A stretch of DNA of 64,000 nucleotides from Bacteroidaceae bacterium (lineage in GTDB: Bacteria > Bacteroidota > Bacteroidia > Bacteroidales > Bacteroidaceae): NCBI GenBank assembly GCA_017469925.1, contig JAFUFK010000012.1:248001-312000 (forward strand), in the 5' to 3' direction. The position numbers and the translations under genes are program-made. Below the pieces are notes generated by a model. It saw only the letters and a program-made list of their open reading frames with translations. It had not been told where the DNA came from and did no database searches. Shown here piece after piece: positions 7,300 to 15,847 of this stretch (positions within the stretch are counted from its first letter, which is position 1; every line of letters begins with the position of its first letter).

Positions 7300-8775
7300 T
7301 CATTTAACTACCTTCTTCCCATCCACGATATATACTCCGCGGGGCGCTGCCGAATTGGCGGGCAGGCTCTGGCCGCTCAGACTGAATGCGGCTTGCGGGC
7401 GGACGCCTGCGTTGGCGGGCGTGGACTCGACGGCATTGGGGTCGGACCTGCCGATGACTACCTCCTCGGTCACGATGCTACCGTCCCCGGAATGGCAGAT
7501 GGCCTGCTGTCGGGGGCTCCATACGGCATCCTCGGGCTGCAAGATTTCGACGCCTCGCAGAAAGAGTTCGTGGAAGGAGCATACCGAACCGTCCTGGCCC
7601 GTCGCGCTGACGTTGGCATTGATGATAGTGAACACAGAGTTGGAGTCGGGAGAGCCGGCAATGCCCCACAGGCCTTTGGCCCTGACGGAGCATTCGTTGA
7701 AGCGCAGGTTGCCCCAGACGCCGATGGCCTCGCGCTCGGACGACGAGATTTCTAACGACGCTTCCGCGTCGCCTTCGATGGTCAGGAGGTTCACGTCAGA
7801 GAACAGGCCCGCAAAGACGGAACTTACGATGTTGGTGCCCCTGAGGCGTATAGTCCATTCGGGAGTCTCGCTCGTTGTCCCGTTGAAGATGATGGCCGTA
7901 GAGCCGCCGTCGTATTTTATCACAGCCTCCTCCAGCGTCAGTGTCCGTGTGTTCGGGTCGTAGCTGACACGGCCTTCCCTGATACTTTCGAAGCCGCCCT
8001 CGGGCGTGATGTTGTGGTAGTTTAGGTCGGTCACGTCGATGCCGCCAATCCTTAAGCCCAGTTCAACCGGGCGGCGGATTACGACCTCTTCGGTGGTGGC
8101 GCTGCCATCGACTCGGACCTCGCCAGCCTCAATGGTGGCCCCGAGGGGCGCCGTTAGCTGGCAGCCGCTGAGTGCGATATACTCAAAGCCGCCCATCGAA
8201 CGGAGGCGGCCCCGGGCCTTGACGTTGGACTGGATGATCTCCATGCCTCCCGTGCGCTCGGTGCCGAGGATGCCGTACTGGCCTCCCTGGGCATTGATGT
8301 TGCAGTACTCGACGTTGAGCACCACGTTTTCGCGTGCCTCGATGGCTGCACGTCCTTCAGACGAGAACGTACACGTGCCGTTGCTGCCTCCCGCTATAAT
8401 AAGTTTGGTAGAGGTGACCAGGGCTGAATTGGCACGGCCAAAGGCCGAAATCTTGCTTTCGCCTTCCAGCAACAGGGTGTACTTGCGCACCATTGTGCCA
8501 TAGAAGTCGATGGCGTGGGCACTGGGCGACTCTATCACCGTGCCCTCGTGGACAATCAGCATGTTGCTTCCTGGGTCATACTTCAGATACCCCTGCGTCA
8601 CGGCAGGGAAGCCCCCTTCTAACGAGATGTTCCCGCAGTTGTCGGAGGTCAGTTCTACGCCTCCGATCTTGATGTTGTAACTGGTTGCCTGGGCACTGGC
8701 TCCCGTGGCAATGAACAACATGAGGAGGGTGACCAAACGGGGCACCAACCTCTTTGAGTAGCAAATCTTCTTCAT
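7300..8775 (-). CDS. Secreted protein with two tandem beta-rich repeat domains
   Basis: A 491-residue protein with a signal peptide (cleavage near Ala-Ser-Ala-Gln, residue ~29). Two similar halves start near residue 33 (YNIKIGGVELTSDN) and residue 241 (LGLRIGGIDVTDLN), each followed by an 'EGGF...G-x-(L/V)-x-YDP' block and then short alternating strands typical of a right-handed beta-helix. The C-terminus (LSGQSLP...GVYIVDGKKVVK) is the sorting-type tail common on secreted Bacteroidetes proteins. Probably surface-located or secreted; ligand unknown. It belongs to the leftward cluster of secreted proteins. Confidence 0.72.
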   Translation of the reverse strand: MKKICYSKRLVPRLVTLLMLFIATGASAQATSYNIKIGGVELTSDNCGNISLEGGFPAVTQGYLKYDPGSNMLIVHEGTVIESPSAHAIDFYGTMVRKYTLLLEGESKISAFGRANSALVTSTKLIIAGGSNGTCTFSSEGRAAIEARENVVLNVEYCNINAQGGQYGILGTERTGGMEIIQSNVKARGRLRSMGGFEYIALSGCQLTAPLGATIEAGEVRVDGSATTEEVVIRRPVELGLRIGGIDVTDLNYHNITPEGGFESIREGRVSYDPNTRTLTLEEAVIKYDGGSTAIIFNGTTSETPEWTIRLRGTNIVSSVFAGLFSDVNLLTIEGDAEASLEISSSEREAIGVWGNLRFNECSVRAKGLWGIAGSPDSNSVFTIINANVSATGQDGSVCSFHELFLRGVEILQPEDAVWSPRQQAICHSGDGSIVTEEVVIGRSDPNAVESTPANAGVRPQAAFSLSGQSLPANSAAPRGVYIVDGKKVVK

Positions 8776-8859
8776 AGTCGTTTGATTTAGAAGGTTTGTA
8801 ATGTTGAAGAACTCTCTCTCATATATCTGGGTAGATATGAGCCCTGGGGAAGGGGGGTG

Positions 8860-9519
8860 TTATATCTTGTGCGCGACGAGGCACACGAAGTGCCGTCGTA
8901 CGTCGTGATAGGTTTCGATGTTCATAAACCCGGCCTTCTGGAGGTACAACTCCAGTTCGCTTGCCGGATAGTTGGGAATGTCGAGGGTCAGTTTGGCCAA
9001 GCCCGCCACATCCTCGTCCTGGTCTCGGTATTCGTAGTTGACGATAAGGAAGCGGCCGCCCTGGTCCAGCACTTCCCATACCTGTCGGAACGAACGCTCG
9101 GGGCCGGGCCAAAGGGGGACCGTGTTGAAGGCGGTCGCAAGCGTAAACGTTTCGTCGGGAAACGGTATGCTGGTGACGTTGGCACGCATGACGTCGCACA
9201 TGCCCTTGCGGACGGCCTTCTTGTTGTAGGCCTCCGACATCTTGATGGCCAACGCCGAAATGTCGATACCCAAGACGTAGCCGTCGGTGCTGCGCTTGAG
9301 CAGGCGCTTCATGTTGGCGCCGCCTCCGCAGCCTATGTCCAGCATCATCTCGTGGCTATAGATGTTGACGTGTTTCATTCCCCACCGAGCCATTGCGGCA
9401 CTCTTGCCACGGTTCATCCTCATCAGCATCAGCCGGCCAATGAAGCCCTTGGGGTGGCAGTAGTTGGAACGTACGCTTTCCTTGAGTCGTTTGAGATTCT
9501 TGCTGGGAGACAAATTCAT
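8860..9519 (-). CDS. Class I SAM-dependent methyltransferase
   Basis: A 219-residue protein from ATG 9519. An open frame continues upstream to 9867 but runs antisense through the next gene and is ignored. The SAM-binding motif LDIGCGGGANMK is at residues 60-71, with the acidic ribose-binding GIDIS around 82-87 and PFPDETFTLATAFNTV around 118-133, as in UbiE/COQ5-like (Methyltransf_11) enzymes. The substrate, small molecule or protein, is unknown. It is placed inside the secreted-protein cluster, which is unusual for a housekeeping methyltransferase. Confidence 0.85.
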   Translation of the reverse strand: MNLSPSKNLKRLKESVRSNYCHPKGFIGRLMLMRMNRGKSAAMARWGMKHVNIYSHEMMLDIGCGGGANMKRLLKRSTDGYVLGIDISALAIKMSEAYNKKAVRKGMCDVMRANVTSIPFPDETFTLATAFNTVPLWPGPERSFRQVWEVLDQGGRFLIVNYEYRDQDEDVAGLAKLTLDIPNYPASELELYLQKAGFMNIETYHDVRRHFVCLVAHKI

Positions 9520-9566
9520 GGGATGTGTTTTTAGTTTATAGTTCGTGTGTATGGTCGCTATGCTTC

Positions 9567-10304
9567 TCATGCATCCATAGCCAGCCGGAAGCCTGTTGTG
9601 CTGAGTTTCCCGGTAGGCCATAGGAAAGAACGGCAGACGGCGCGGCAAGAGTTGGCACGATCGCTGAAACTTCCGCCCCGGATGACTCGGAAACTGCCCG
9701 TGTCGGGGCCAAGAGGGCTGTCGGTGGGGGAGAACATGTAATAGCTGCTGTCGTACCAGTCGCTGCACCATTCGCTGACGTTGCCTGTCATGTCGTACAG
9801 GCCAAGTTCGTTCGGGTTCTTCTGCGCTACGGCATGGGGCGCCGAGGTGCTGTTGTCGAAGTGCCACGCCACGTCGTCTATCTGGTTACTACCTGAGTAG
9901 AGGTATTTCCGAGACTGATTGCCGCCGCGGGCTGCATATTCCCATTCCGCCTCGGTAGGAAGCCGGAACTTTTCGTGGAATATGTTGTTCAGCGATTTTA
10001 TGAAGCGCTGACAGTCGCTCCAACTCACTTGTTCTACGGGGTTTCGCAGTCCCTTGAAGCGGGATGGATTTGACCCCATTACCATCTGCCATAGTTCCTG
10101 GGTCACCTGGGTCTGGCAGATGTAGAAGTCAGGCAACCGTACCTGATGTGGGGGCTTCTCCTCGCTATACGATCTTTTTTCACCGTCGCGTGCCCCCATT
10201 ACAAATGTTCCACCTCTGACTGAAATCATGGTGAAGGACACATCCTTTGCACTATAGGTTTTGAGCAGCTCTTGTTCTGATAGGGAATGCGTTGTTTGTT
10301 TCAT
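9567..10304 (-). CDS. Formylglycine-generating-enzyme-fold (SUMF1) protein, probably not a true FGE
   Basis: Read from ATG 10304, 245 residues; an in-frame TTG at 10334 would add 10. Conserved blocks of the FGE-sulfatase domain are present: GGTFVMGA near residue 32, PVEQVSWSDCQRF near 90, RLPTEAEWEYAARGG near 113, GNVSEWCSDWYD near 171 and RGGSF...GFRLA at the end. True formylglycine enzymes use two cysteines five apart after GGS; here the first position is Asp (GGSFSD) although Cys residues follow in SCRAVC. It may therefore have a binding or other oxidative role. The start codon lies in a strong predicted stem (10208-10330). Confidence 0.8.
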   Translation of the reverse strand: MKQTTHSLSEQELLKTYSAKDVSFTMISVRGGTFVMGARDGEKRSYSEEKPPHQVRLPDFYICQTQVTQELWQMVMGSNPSRFKGLRNPVEQVSWSDCQRFIKSLNNIFHEKFRLPTEAEWEYAARGGNQSRKYLYSGSNQIDDVAWHFDNSTSAPHAVAQKNPNELGLYDMTGNVSEWCSDWYDSSYYMFSPTDSPLGPDTGSFRVIRGGSFSDRANSCRAVCRSFLWPTGKLSTTGFRLAMDA

Positions 10305-10330
10305 GACTTCAGTTTTATCAGAGGTGGAAC
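10208..10330 (-). promoter_or_regulatory. Long-range stem that would sequester the SUMF1-like start codon
   Basis: Bases 10301-10330 (5' leader and start codon) are complementary to 10208-10231 inside the coding region. One block of 13 pairs (GTTCCACCTCTGA with TCAGAGGTGGAAC) and a second of 10-11 pairs (including one G-U pair) cover ATG 10302-10304, with a 5-base bulge between them. The loop is about 70 bases. In mRNA this would hide the start codon. Alternatively it reflects a small inverted duplication. Confidence 0.45.
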
Positions 10331-10362
10331 ACAATTGATTATGAAAGGTAGGTTTGTTCTGT

Positions 10363-13014
10363 TTATAGGCCGACGACCATTTTCTTACCCTCGCTGACGT
10401 AGATGCCCTTCCGAGGATTGGCTATGCGTCGTCCGCTGAGGTCGTAGAGGTTGGCCTCCTCCTGGCCCTCCGTGGTGGGAACGTCGGCTACGCCGGTGGG
10501 CGCTTCGTAGTCCATCAGGGTGCTGTTGAACAGGGATACGGCCGCTGGGGCGCCACCTACCTTCTGCAAGTAGGCTCTGTAGGCGGGTATGGTGGCCGAG
10601 GTATTGCTCGACATGACCTGCTTCCACTTATTGCCGGTCTGGAAGATGTAGATGCCCTGGTCGGCCACTTCGGCATTGGGCATGTAGCGGAATGTGCCGC
10701 GCATGGTTACCTCGGTGCCGTCCTTCAGGGTGGTCTCTATCGTCTCCGACCCTGCGTAGGACGTCAGTTGGGTGGTGCCGGCCAGGTCGTAGTAGTCGAT
10801 GGTGTTCATCACCTCCGTGGTCTTTGGCATGTAGAGGCTTTGGGCATTGCTCGTTCCCCAGTTGGCTATCAGGTAGGGGGTGTTGGCTTTCATCATCTCG
10901 CCCTCCGCCAGTTCCTGGAAATAGATAATCTCGTCGCGTACTTGGTTTGCGGCCGGGCGCAGTTGGTAGGCCTTCATGCCACTGGGTACCTCAACGTCGC
11001 AGGGCAGCATGATGGTGTAGCCGTTTCCGCCTTTTGCAAATTGACGGGCATAGTTGACCGTGCTGGCCGTGAACGGATAGGGGATGCGCGGCTCGCGCCT
11101 GTCATAGAGCATGCACCTGCTGCACGTGAATCCGTCCTCGGGAGTGCCCACAATGAGATTCGCGGAGTGGCTTAGATTCGATGTCTGGAAATTAGGATTG
11201 ACATAGACAAAGACCGAGTCGTTGTTCCTCAACATGTATTCGCAATTTGATGATGGGGGAAACTCCGTCAAGTCGAGATAATACAGGAGTGTACACTCTG
11301 CGAACATATATCGCATGTCGGTTACCTTTGATGTGTCAAAACTGCGGACTTCAAGTTCGCGAACGTTGCGGCAATTTTGGAACATACCGTACATGTTTGT
11401 CACCTTAGAGGTATTGAACTTGCTTACGTCCAGTTCCGGGACATTGCTGCAACCGTAGAACATGTATTGCATGTTGGTGACGTTGGCTGTATTGAAGCCC
11501 GAAATGTCGAGTGCCGTGAGGTTGCTACAATGCTGGAACATAGCATTCATCGTTGTTGCCTTCTCCGTGTTGAAGTTGCTTACGTCCACCGTAGTAAGGC
11601 TGCTGCAGCCACTAAACATCCATGCCATGCTTGTAACGTTACCCGTATCAAAGTTACTTACGTCAACCGCCTTCAATTTGCTACAACTTGAGAACATGCT
11701 TTGCATAGTCGTTACCTTGGACGTATTGAAGTGGCTGACCTCAATCTCCTCTATGGGACACATACCGAACATTCCTGACATGCTGGTGCAGTTTGACGTG
11801 TCGAAATTGCTCACATCAATGACGGGCAATGCCATGCAGGCCCAGAAGGTATTTTGCATCGACGTTACTTTTGACGTGTCAAAATTGCTGATGTCAAGTT
11901 TCGTCAGTTTGTGGCAGGCACAAAATGTCTCTTGTAACGTAGTAAGCGCGGGCGTGCGGAAGTTGGAGAGGTCAAGTTCCGTCAGACTCGTACAGGCATC
12001 GAAGGTTTGGGTCATGTCGGTAACCTTTTCTGTGTTAAAGTTCGAGAGGTTCAGTTCCTTCAGATCGCTGCACCAACCAAAAGTCCTATTCAGGGACGTG
12101 ACCTTCGAGGTATCGAAACTCGAAAGGTTTACGTGTTCCAAGGCAGAGCTGGCATAAAACATGGAAGCCATCGTGGTCAGATTGGGCGTTTGGAAGTTGC
12201 TCAAGTCGAGTTCTACGAGGGCCTTGCACATGGCAAACATGTAGGCCATGCTCGTGACCCTGCGAGTATCAAAACTGGATACGTTGAATTCTCTTATCTT
12301 AGTGCAGTTGTAAAACATGTAGGACATGCTATTGACCTTGGATGTCTTGAAGCGACTCACATCGATGCTCGTAAGCTCGCGGCACCCGTTGAACATGCTG
12401 CTCATCGTAAGGACTTCGCCCGTATCGAAATGGCTCACGTCGAGGCTCGTGAGGCTGGAGCAAGCTTGGAACATGCTTGCCATCGACGTGACCTTGGACG
12501 TGTTGAAACTGCTCACGTCGAGGGTCGTAAGATTGGAGCAAGAGTAGAACATGTTTGCCATCGACGTGACCCTGCTCGTGTCGAAGTGGCGCAAGTCGAG
12601 GCTCGTAAGGTTGGAGCAAAGGTAGAATGTCTGGTTCATGTAGGTCGTAAGGGACGTATTGAGGTGCTCAAGGCCTTGTATCGTGGTCAACAGCCGAAAC
12701 TGATAGAACCATTTGGCAATGCTTGTGGGACGAACGTCCTGAAACGACGGCTCGAAGACAACAGTAGTAACCGCCGAGCCCACCGAATTCCATTGGACCG
12801 TGACCATAGAGGAAGAGGTGACATCCCTCCCGCTCCATACGCTGGTAATCTCCTGCCCATTGTAGGTCTCTCCCGGATTATACACGTGTTCGTCGTTGAG
12901 GAAGGTCAGCGTCGTATTGCCAGCCGTCCAGACAACCTGGGCTACCTTTGTTGTCTGGGCAGCACACAACATGGTGCTGGACAGGACGAGTAGCGATAAT
13001 ATAATTCTTTTCAT
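10363..13014 (-). CDS. BspA-like surface protein with 18 DUF285 leucine-rich-type repeats
   Basis: An 883-residue protein with a signal peptide (residues 1-~19). From about residue 105 to 600 there are some 18 copies of a 26-residue repeat of the form 'M-F-x-x-C-x-x-L-x-x-L-D-V-S-x-F-D-T-S-K-V-T-x-M', the BspA/DUF285 pattern. A beta-rich domain follows, and the C-terminus reads YDLSGRRI...GIYVSEGKK, a sorting-type tail. BspA proteins of oral Bacteroidetes bind host matrix proteins and other bacteria; adhesion is inferred. It lies 17 bp downstream of a shorter paralogue, with which it shares near-identical DNA in the C-terminal part. Confidence 0.88.
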   Translation of the reverse strand: MKRIILSLLVLSSTMLCAAQTTKVAQVVWTAGNTTLTFLNDEHVYNPGETYNGQEITSVWSGRDVTSSSMVTVQWNSVGSAVTTVVFEPSFQDVRPTSIAKWFYQFRLLTTIQGLEHLNTSLTTYMNQTFYLCSNLTSLDLRHFDTSRVTSMANMFYSCSNLTTLDVSSFNTSKVTSMASMFQACSSLTSLDVSHFDTGEVLTMSSMFNGCRELTSIDVSRFKTSKVNSMSYMFYNCTKIREFNVSSFDTRRVTSMAYMFAMCKALVELDLSNFQTPNLTTMASMFYASSALEHVNLSSFDTSKVTSLNRTFGWCSDLKELNLSNFNTEKVTDMTQTFDACTSLTELDLSNFRTPALTTLQETFCACHKLTKLDISNFDTSKVTSMQNTFWACMALPVIDVSNFDTSNCTSMSGMFGMCPIEEIEVSHFNTSKVTTMQSMFSSCSKLKAVDVSNFDTGNVTSMAWMFSGCSSLTTVDVSNFNTEKATTMNAMFQHCSNLTALDISGFNTANVTNMQYMFYGCSNVPELDVSKFNTSKVTNMYGMFQNCRNVRELEVRSFDTSKVTDMRYMFAECTLLYYLDLTEFPPSSNCEYMLRNNDSVFVYVNPNFQTSNLSHSANLIVGTPEDGFTCSRCMLYDRREPRIPYPFTASTVNYARQFAKGGNGYTIMLPCDVEVPSGMKAYQLRPAANQVRDEIIYFQELAEGEMMKANTPYLIANWGTSNAQSLYMPKTTEVMNTIDYYDLAGTTQLTSYAGSETIETTLKDGTEVTMRGTFRYMPNAEVADQGIYIFQTGNKWKQVMSSNTSATIPAYRAYLQKVGGAPAAVSLFNSTLMDYEAPTGVADVPTTEGQEEANLYDLSGRRIANPRKGIYVSEGKKMVVGL

Positions 13015-13031
13015 AAGCGTATCAGTTGTAG

Positions 13032-15137
13032 TTATCTATTTTGTATTCTTTTCTTTCCGTCAGTGACAACGATGCCACGTCGTGATTCCGTAACAGGGCG
13101 TCCGCTGAGGTCGTAGAGGTTGGCCTTCTCATGGCGCTCCGTGGTAGGAACGTCGGTTACGCCCGTGGGCGCTTCGTAGTCCATTAGCGTGCTGTTGAAC
13201 AGGGATACGCCGCTGGGGCTGCCGCTTCTCTTCTGCAGGTAGGCCCTGTAAGCGGGTATGTGGGCCGAGGTGTTGCTTGACATGACCTGCTTCCACTTAT
13301 TGCCGGTCTGGAAGATGTAGATGCCCTGGTCGGCCACTTCGGCGTTGGGCATGTAGCGGAATGTGCCGCGCATGGTTACCTCGGTGCCGTCCTTCAGGGT
13401 GGTCTCTATAGTCTCCGAACCTGCGTAGGAAGTCAGTTGGGTGGTGCCGGCCAGGTCGTAATAGTTGATGGTATTCATCACCTCTGCGGGACCACTCAGG
13501 GTCATGCGGGTTACGTCCTGGGTTCCCCAATTGGCAATCAGGTAGGGGGTGTTGGCTTTCATCATCTCGCCCTCCGCCAGTTCCTGGAAGTAGATGATGT
13601 CGTCTCTTACCTGCCGTTCGGCGGGGCGCAGTTGGTAGGCCTTCATGCCACTGGGTACCTTGAAATCACAGGGTAGCATGATGGTGTTGCCGTTTCCTCC
13701 CCGGGCAATTGTGCGCTGATAGGTCACCTTCTCGGCCTTAAAAGGATAAGGAATGCGGAGGTCGCGGCCGTTGTCGTAGAATACGCAATTCTGACAAGTA
13801 AATCCACTCTCTCTGTCGCCCAAAATCAGGTTCGTACGGCTCGTGCTCGGGTTGTATCCAGCTGGGGCATACACAAAAGTTTCGGGCATATCATTAAGCC
13901 ATTGGATGGAACTGGTGACATAACTCATATCGAAGTGCGTGAGGTCGAGGTAATATAGCCCGTGACAATTGACAAACATATAAAATATACTCTTCACTTG
14001 CCCAGTATCGAAACTCCTCACATCAAGAGTCTCTAACTTGCTACAGTAGGCAAACATCCAACTCATTTCAGTCACCTTTGAAGTGTTGAAATGACTTACG
14101 TCGAGCTCAGGGAGACTGGCGCAATTCTGAAACATGCCGTTCATCGTCGTAACGCGTTGGGTGTCGAAACTGCTTATATCCAATTTCGTGAGCTGTTGGC
14201 AGTCCCGAAATGTTTCATACATGGTGGTCACCTTTGACGTGTCAAACATAGACAGGTCTAATTCTTTCAACATTCTGCAGCCGCAAAATGTTCTCATCAT
14301 GTTTGTCAGTTGGGGTGTCCTGAAATTAGAAAAGTCTATCGATTCCAAACGCTCGCAACCATAGAAGGTGTTATTCATGTTTATCACATTGGAAGTGTCG
14401 AAGTTCGATAAGTCAATCGATTCTAATGCATTACAATTGTTAAACATGTGTTGCATGGTGGTAAGCTTGGGAGTGCGGAAGCTACTTAGGTCGAGTGTCT
14501 TTAATGTTTGGCAAGCATTAAACATGTTCACCATCGACGTGACGTTTTCCGTATTGAAGCTGGAAAGGTCGATGGATTCTAACAAATAACATCCCGTAAA
14601 CATGCTACCCATGTTGGTTACCTTCGAGGTGTTGAAATGTGTTACGTCAAGTTTCGTTATGTTGTTGCAATTAGAAAACATCGAAAGCATGTCGGTTACT
14701 TTTGACGTATCAAAGTGTGTTACGTCAAGCTCCGTTAGAGATTTGCAAGTAGCAAACATGAAAGACATGTTCGTTACTTCCGAGGTGTTCAGGTATTCTA
14801 TTCCCTGAATTGTGGCCAAAGACGAAAAACCTGAAAACCAACGGGCTGTTGAAGTAGGGCGCACGTCTTTGAAACTTTGGTCAAAAACGACTGTCGTAGT
14901 CTTTCCTGATATTATGCTCTGCCATTGAGGTATGCTCAAGGTTTGCGTAACGCCACTGCCGCTCCACACACGGGTCACCGCTTGCCCATTGTAGGTGCTG
15001 CCTTCAGCATAGACGGTCTCAAAATTGATGAAGGTAAGGGTGGTGTTTCCTTCTGTCCAAATGGCCTGAGGGGTCTTCACTGCCCACATCGTCATGGACG
15101 ACACAAGGGTAAGCGCTGCTAATAGTATTCTTTTCAT
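13032..15137 (-). CDS. BspA-like surface protein with 11 DUF285 repeats
   Basis: A 701-residue paralogue of the next protein downstream. It has a signal peptide, the same ~80-residue N-terminal domain (AIWTEGNTTLTFIN...), about 11 copies of the 26-residue DUF285 repeat, the same beta domain and a tail reading LYDLSGRPV...GIVVTDGKKRIQNR. The tail is slightly eroded compared with the usual G-I-Y-I-x-D-G-K-K. Bases 13279-13409 match 10610-10740 with a single difference, far closer than the repeats themselves, suggesting recent gene conversion. The role is probably surface adhesion, inferred from the family. Confidence 0.88.
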   Translation of the reverse strand: MKRILLAALTLVSSMTMWAVKTPQAIWTEGNTTLTFINFETVYAEGSTYNGQAVTRVWSGSGVTQTLSIPQWQSIISGKTTTVVFDQSFKDVRPTSTARWFSGFSSLATIQGIEYLNTSEVTNMSFMFATCKSLTELDVTHFDTSKVTDMLSMFSNCNNITKLDVTHFNTSKVTNMGSMFTGCYLLESIDLSSFNTENVTSMVNMFNACQTLKTLDLSSFRTPKLTTMQHMFNNCNALESIDLSNFDTSNVINMNNTFYGCERLESIDFSNFRTPQLTNMMRTFCGCRMLKELDLSMFDTSKVTTMYETFRDCQQLTKLDISSFDTQRVTTMNGMFQNCASLPELDVSHFNTSKVTEMSWMFAYCSKLETLDVRSFDTGQVKSIFYMFVNCHGLYYLDLTHFDMSYVTSSIQWLNDMPETFVYAPAGYNPSTSRTNLILGDRESGFTCQNCVFYDNGRDLRIPYPFKAEKVTYQRTIARGGNGNTIMLPCDFKVPSGMKAYQLRPAERQVRDDIIYFQELAEGEMMKANTPYLIANWGTQDVTRMTLSGPAEVMNTINYYDLAGTTQLTSYAGSETIETTLKDGTEVTMRGTFRYMPNAEVADQGIYIFQTGNKWKQVMSSNTSAHIPAYRAYLQKRSGSPSGVSLFNSTLMDYEAPTGVTDVPTTERHEKANLYDLSGRPVTESRRGIVVTDGKKRIQNR

Positions 15138-15262
15138 TTTAATTGTTTCTATCTATTCTATACTATAATATCTATGAAATGTGTACTAAGCTGAGGCTTA
15201 GCGAAACCTTAAATGAGGTCGTTAATGTAATGTGGATTGTTTAATTCGTTAGCGGCAGCAAT

Positions 15263-15448
15263 TCACCAGACGTTGTCCCAGAGATTGTTGTTGACGTATC
15301 GACGGACGAGGGCCGGTTCGTCGGCGGGGTCGTCGTCGTCATCGTCATACGTCTCTGTTCCTTTGCTTGTAGTAATTAGCTGCATAACGTCTTCCTCGCT
15401 GCCAATCTCTATGGCACGAGTAACAGGTTGCAAATAGTTTTTCTTCAT
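15263..15448 (-). CDS. Small acidic protein with a run of six aspartates
   Basis: A 61-residue protein opening MKKNYLQPVTRAIEI, a start seen in many small Bacteroidetes proteins of unknown role, then a Thr-Ser-Lys-Gly-Thr-Glu stretch, a Tyr followed by six Asp, and an aromatic C-terminus (NNNLWDNVW). No signal peptide or membrane segment is evident. It is the first gene after the strong leftward promoter at 15848-15878 and precedes the two BspA-like genes by 125 bp. It could be a precursor peptide, a regulator or a secreted factor; I cannot choose. The 15138-15262 spacer holds nothing I recognise. Confidence 0.6.
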   Translation of the reverse strand: MKKNYLQPVTRAIEIGSEEDVMQLITTSKGTETYDDDDDDPADEPALVRRYVNNNLWDNVW

Positions 15449-15694
15449 TTACCAAATCTTAAAAAACCTCCTGCAACACCCTCAAGACAGGACTAATAAA
15501 ACGCTAAGATGTAGGCATAATAAAAAAGAAGCGCGGGTGTCGTATCTGCTCGTCCCGCGTATAGAGGTTCTCGCTAACCCATCTAACTGAACGAGCAACA
15601 CGCAGATCCCACGCAGATAGTAAACTCATCCTCCGCTCACTTATCCAATCACTGGGAGCCAGAGGCGGCTCTTAGCTACCATACGAAGCCATCT

Positions 15695-15769
15695 ACCGTT
15701 GCGATGTCTTGGTTAGATTTGAGAATTTGCGAGATTCCTATACGCCAAAGACAAAGCGCTGATAAACGC
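15695..15769 (-). repeat. Dispersed ~76-bp repeat, copy B, in the leader of the surface-protein cluster
   Basis: Near-identical to 5269-5344. On the minus strand it begins about 80 bp downstream of the promoter at 15848-15878 and some 245 bp upstream of the small acidic gene, so it would be part of a ~390-base leader. The rest of 15449-15694 contains only short weak hairpins (for example GAGCC/GGCTC at 15656-15671) and no supported gene. Confidence 0.75.
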
Positions 15770-15847
15770 CTTTTATTTATAATGCATCCCCGCTTCCGAT
15801 GTTTTTTGTCCACCGATGTGAATCCATCTTTTTCCACGAGAACGGTG

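Noticed and set aside
7208-7963. A 251-residue plus-strand frame opposite the beta-repeat protein
   Set aside because: Ser/Thr/Arg-rich shadow of the minus-strand gene.
9520-9867. An upstream extension of the methyltransferase
   Set aside because: It shares DNA with the SUMF1-like gene on the same strand in another frame; the real start with family-like sequence is 9519.
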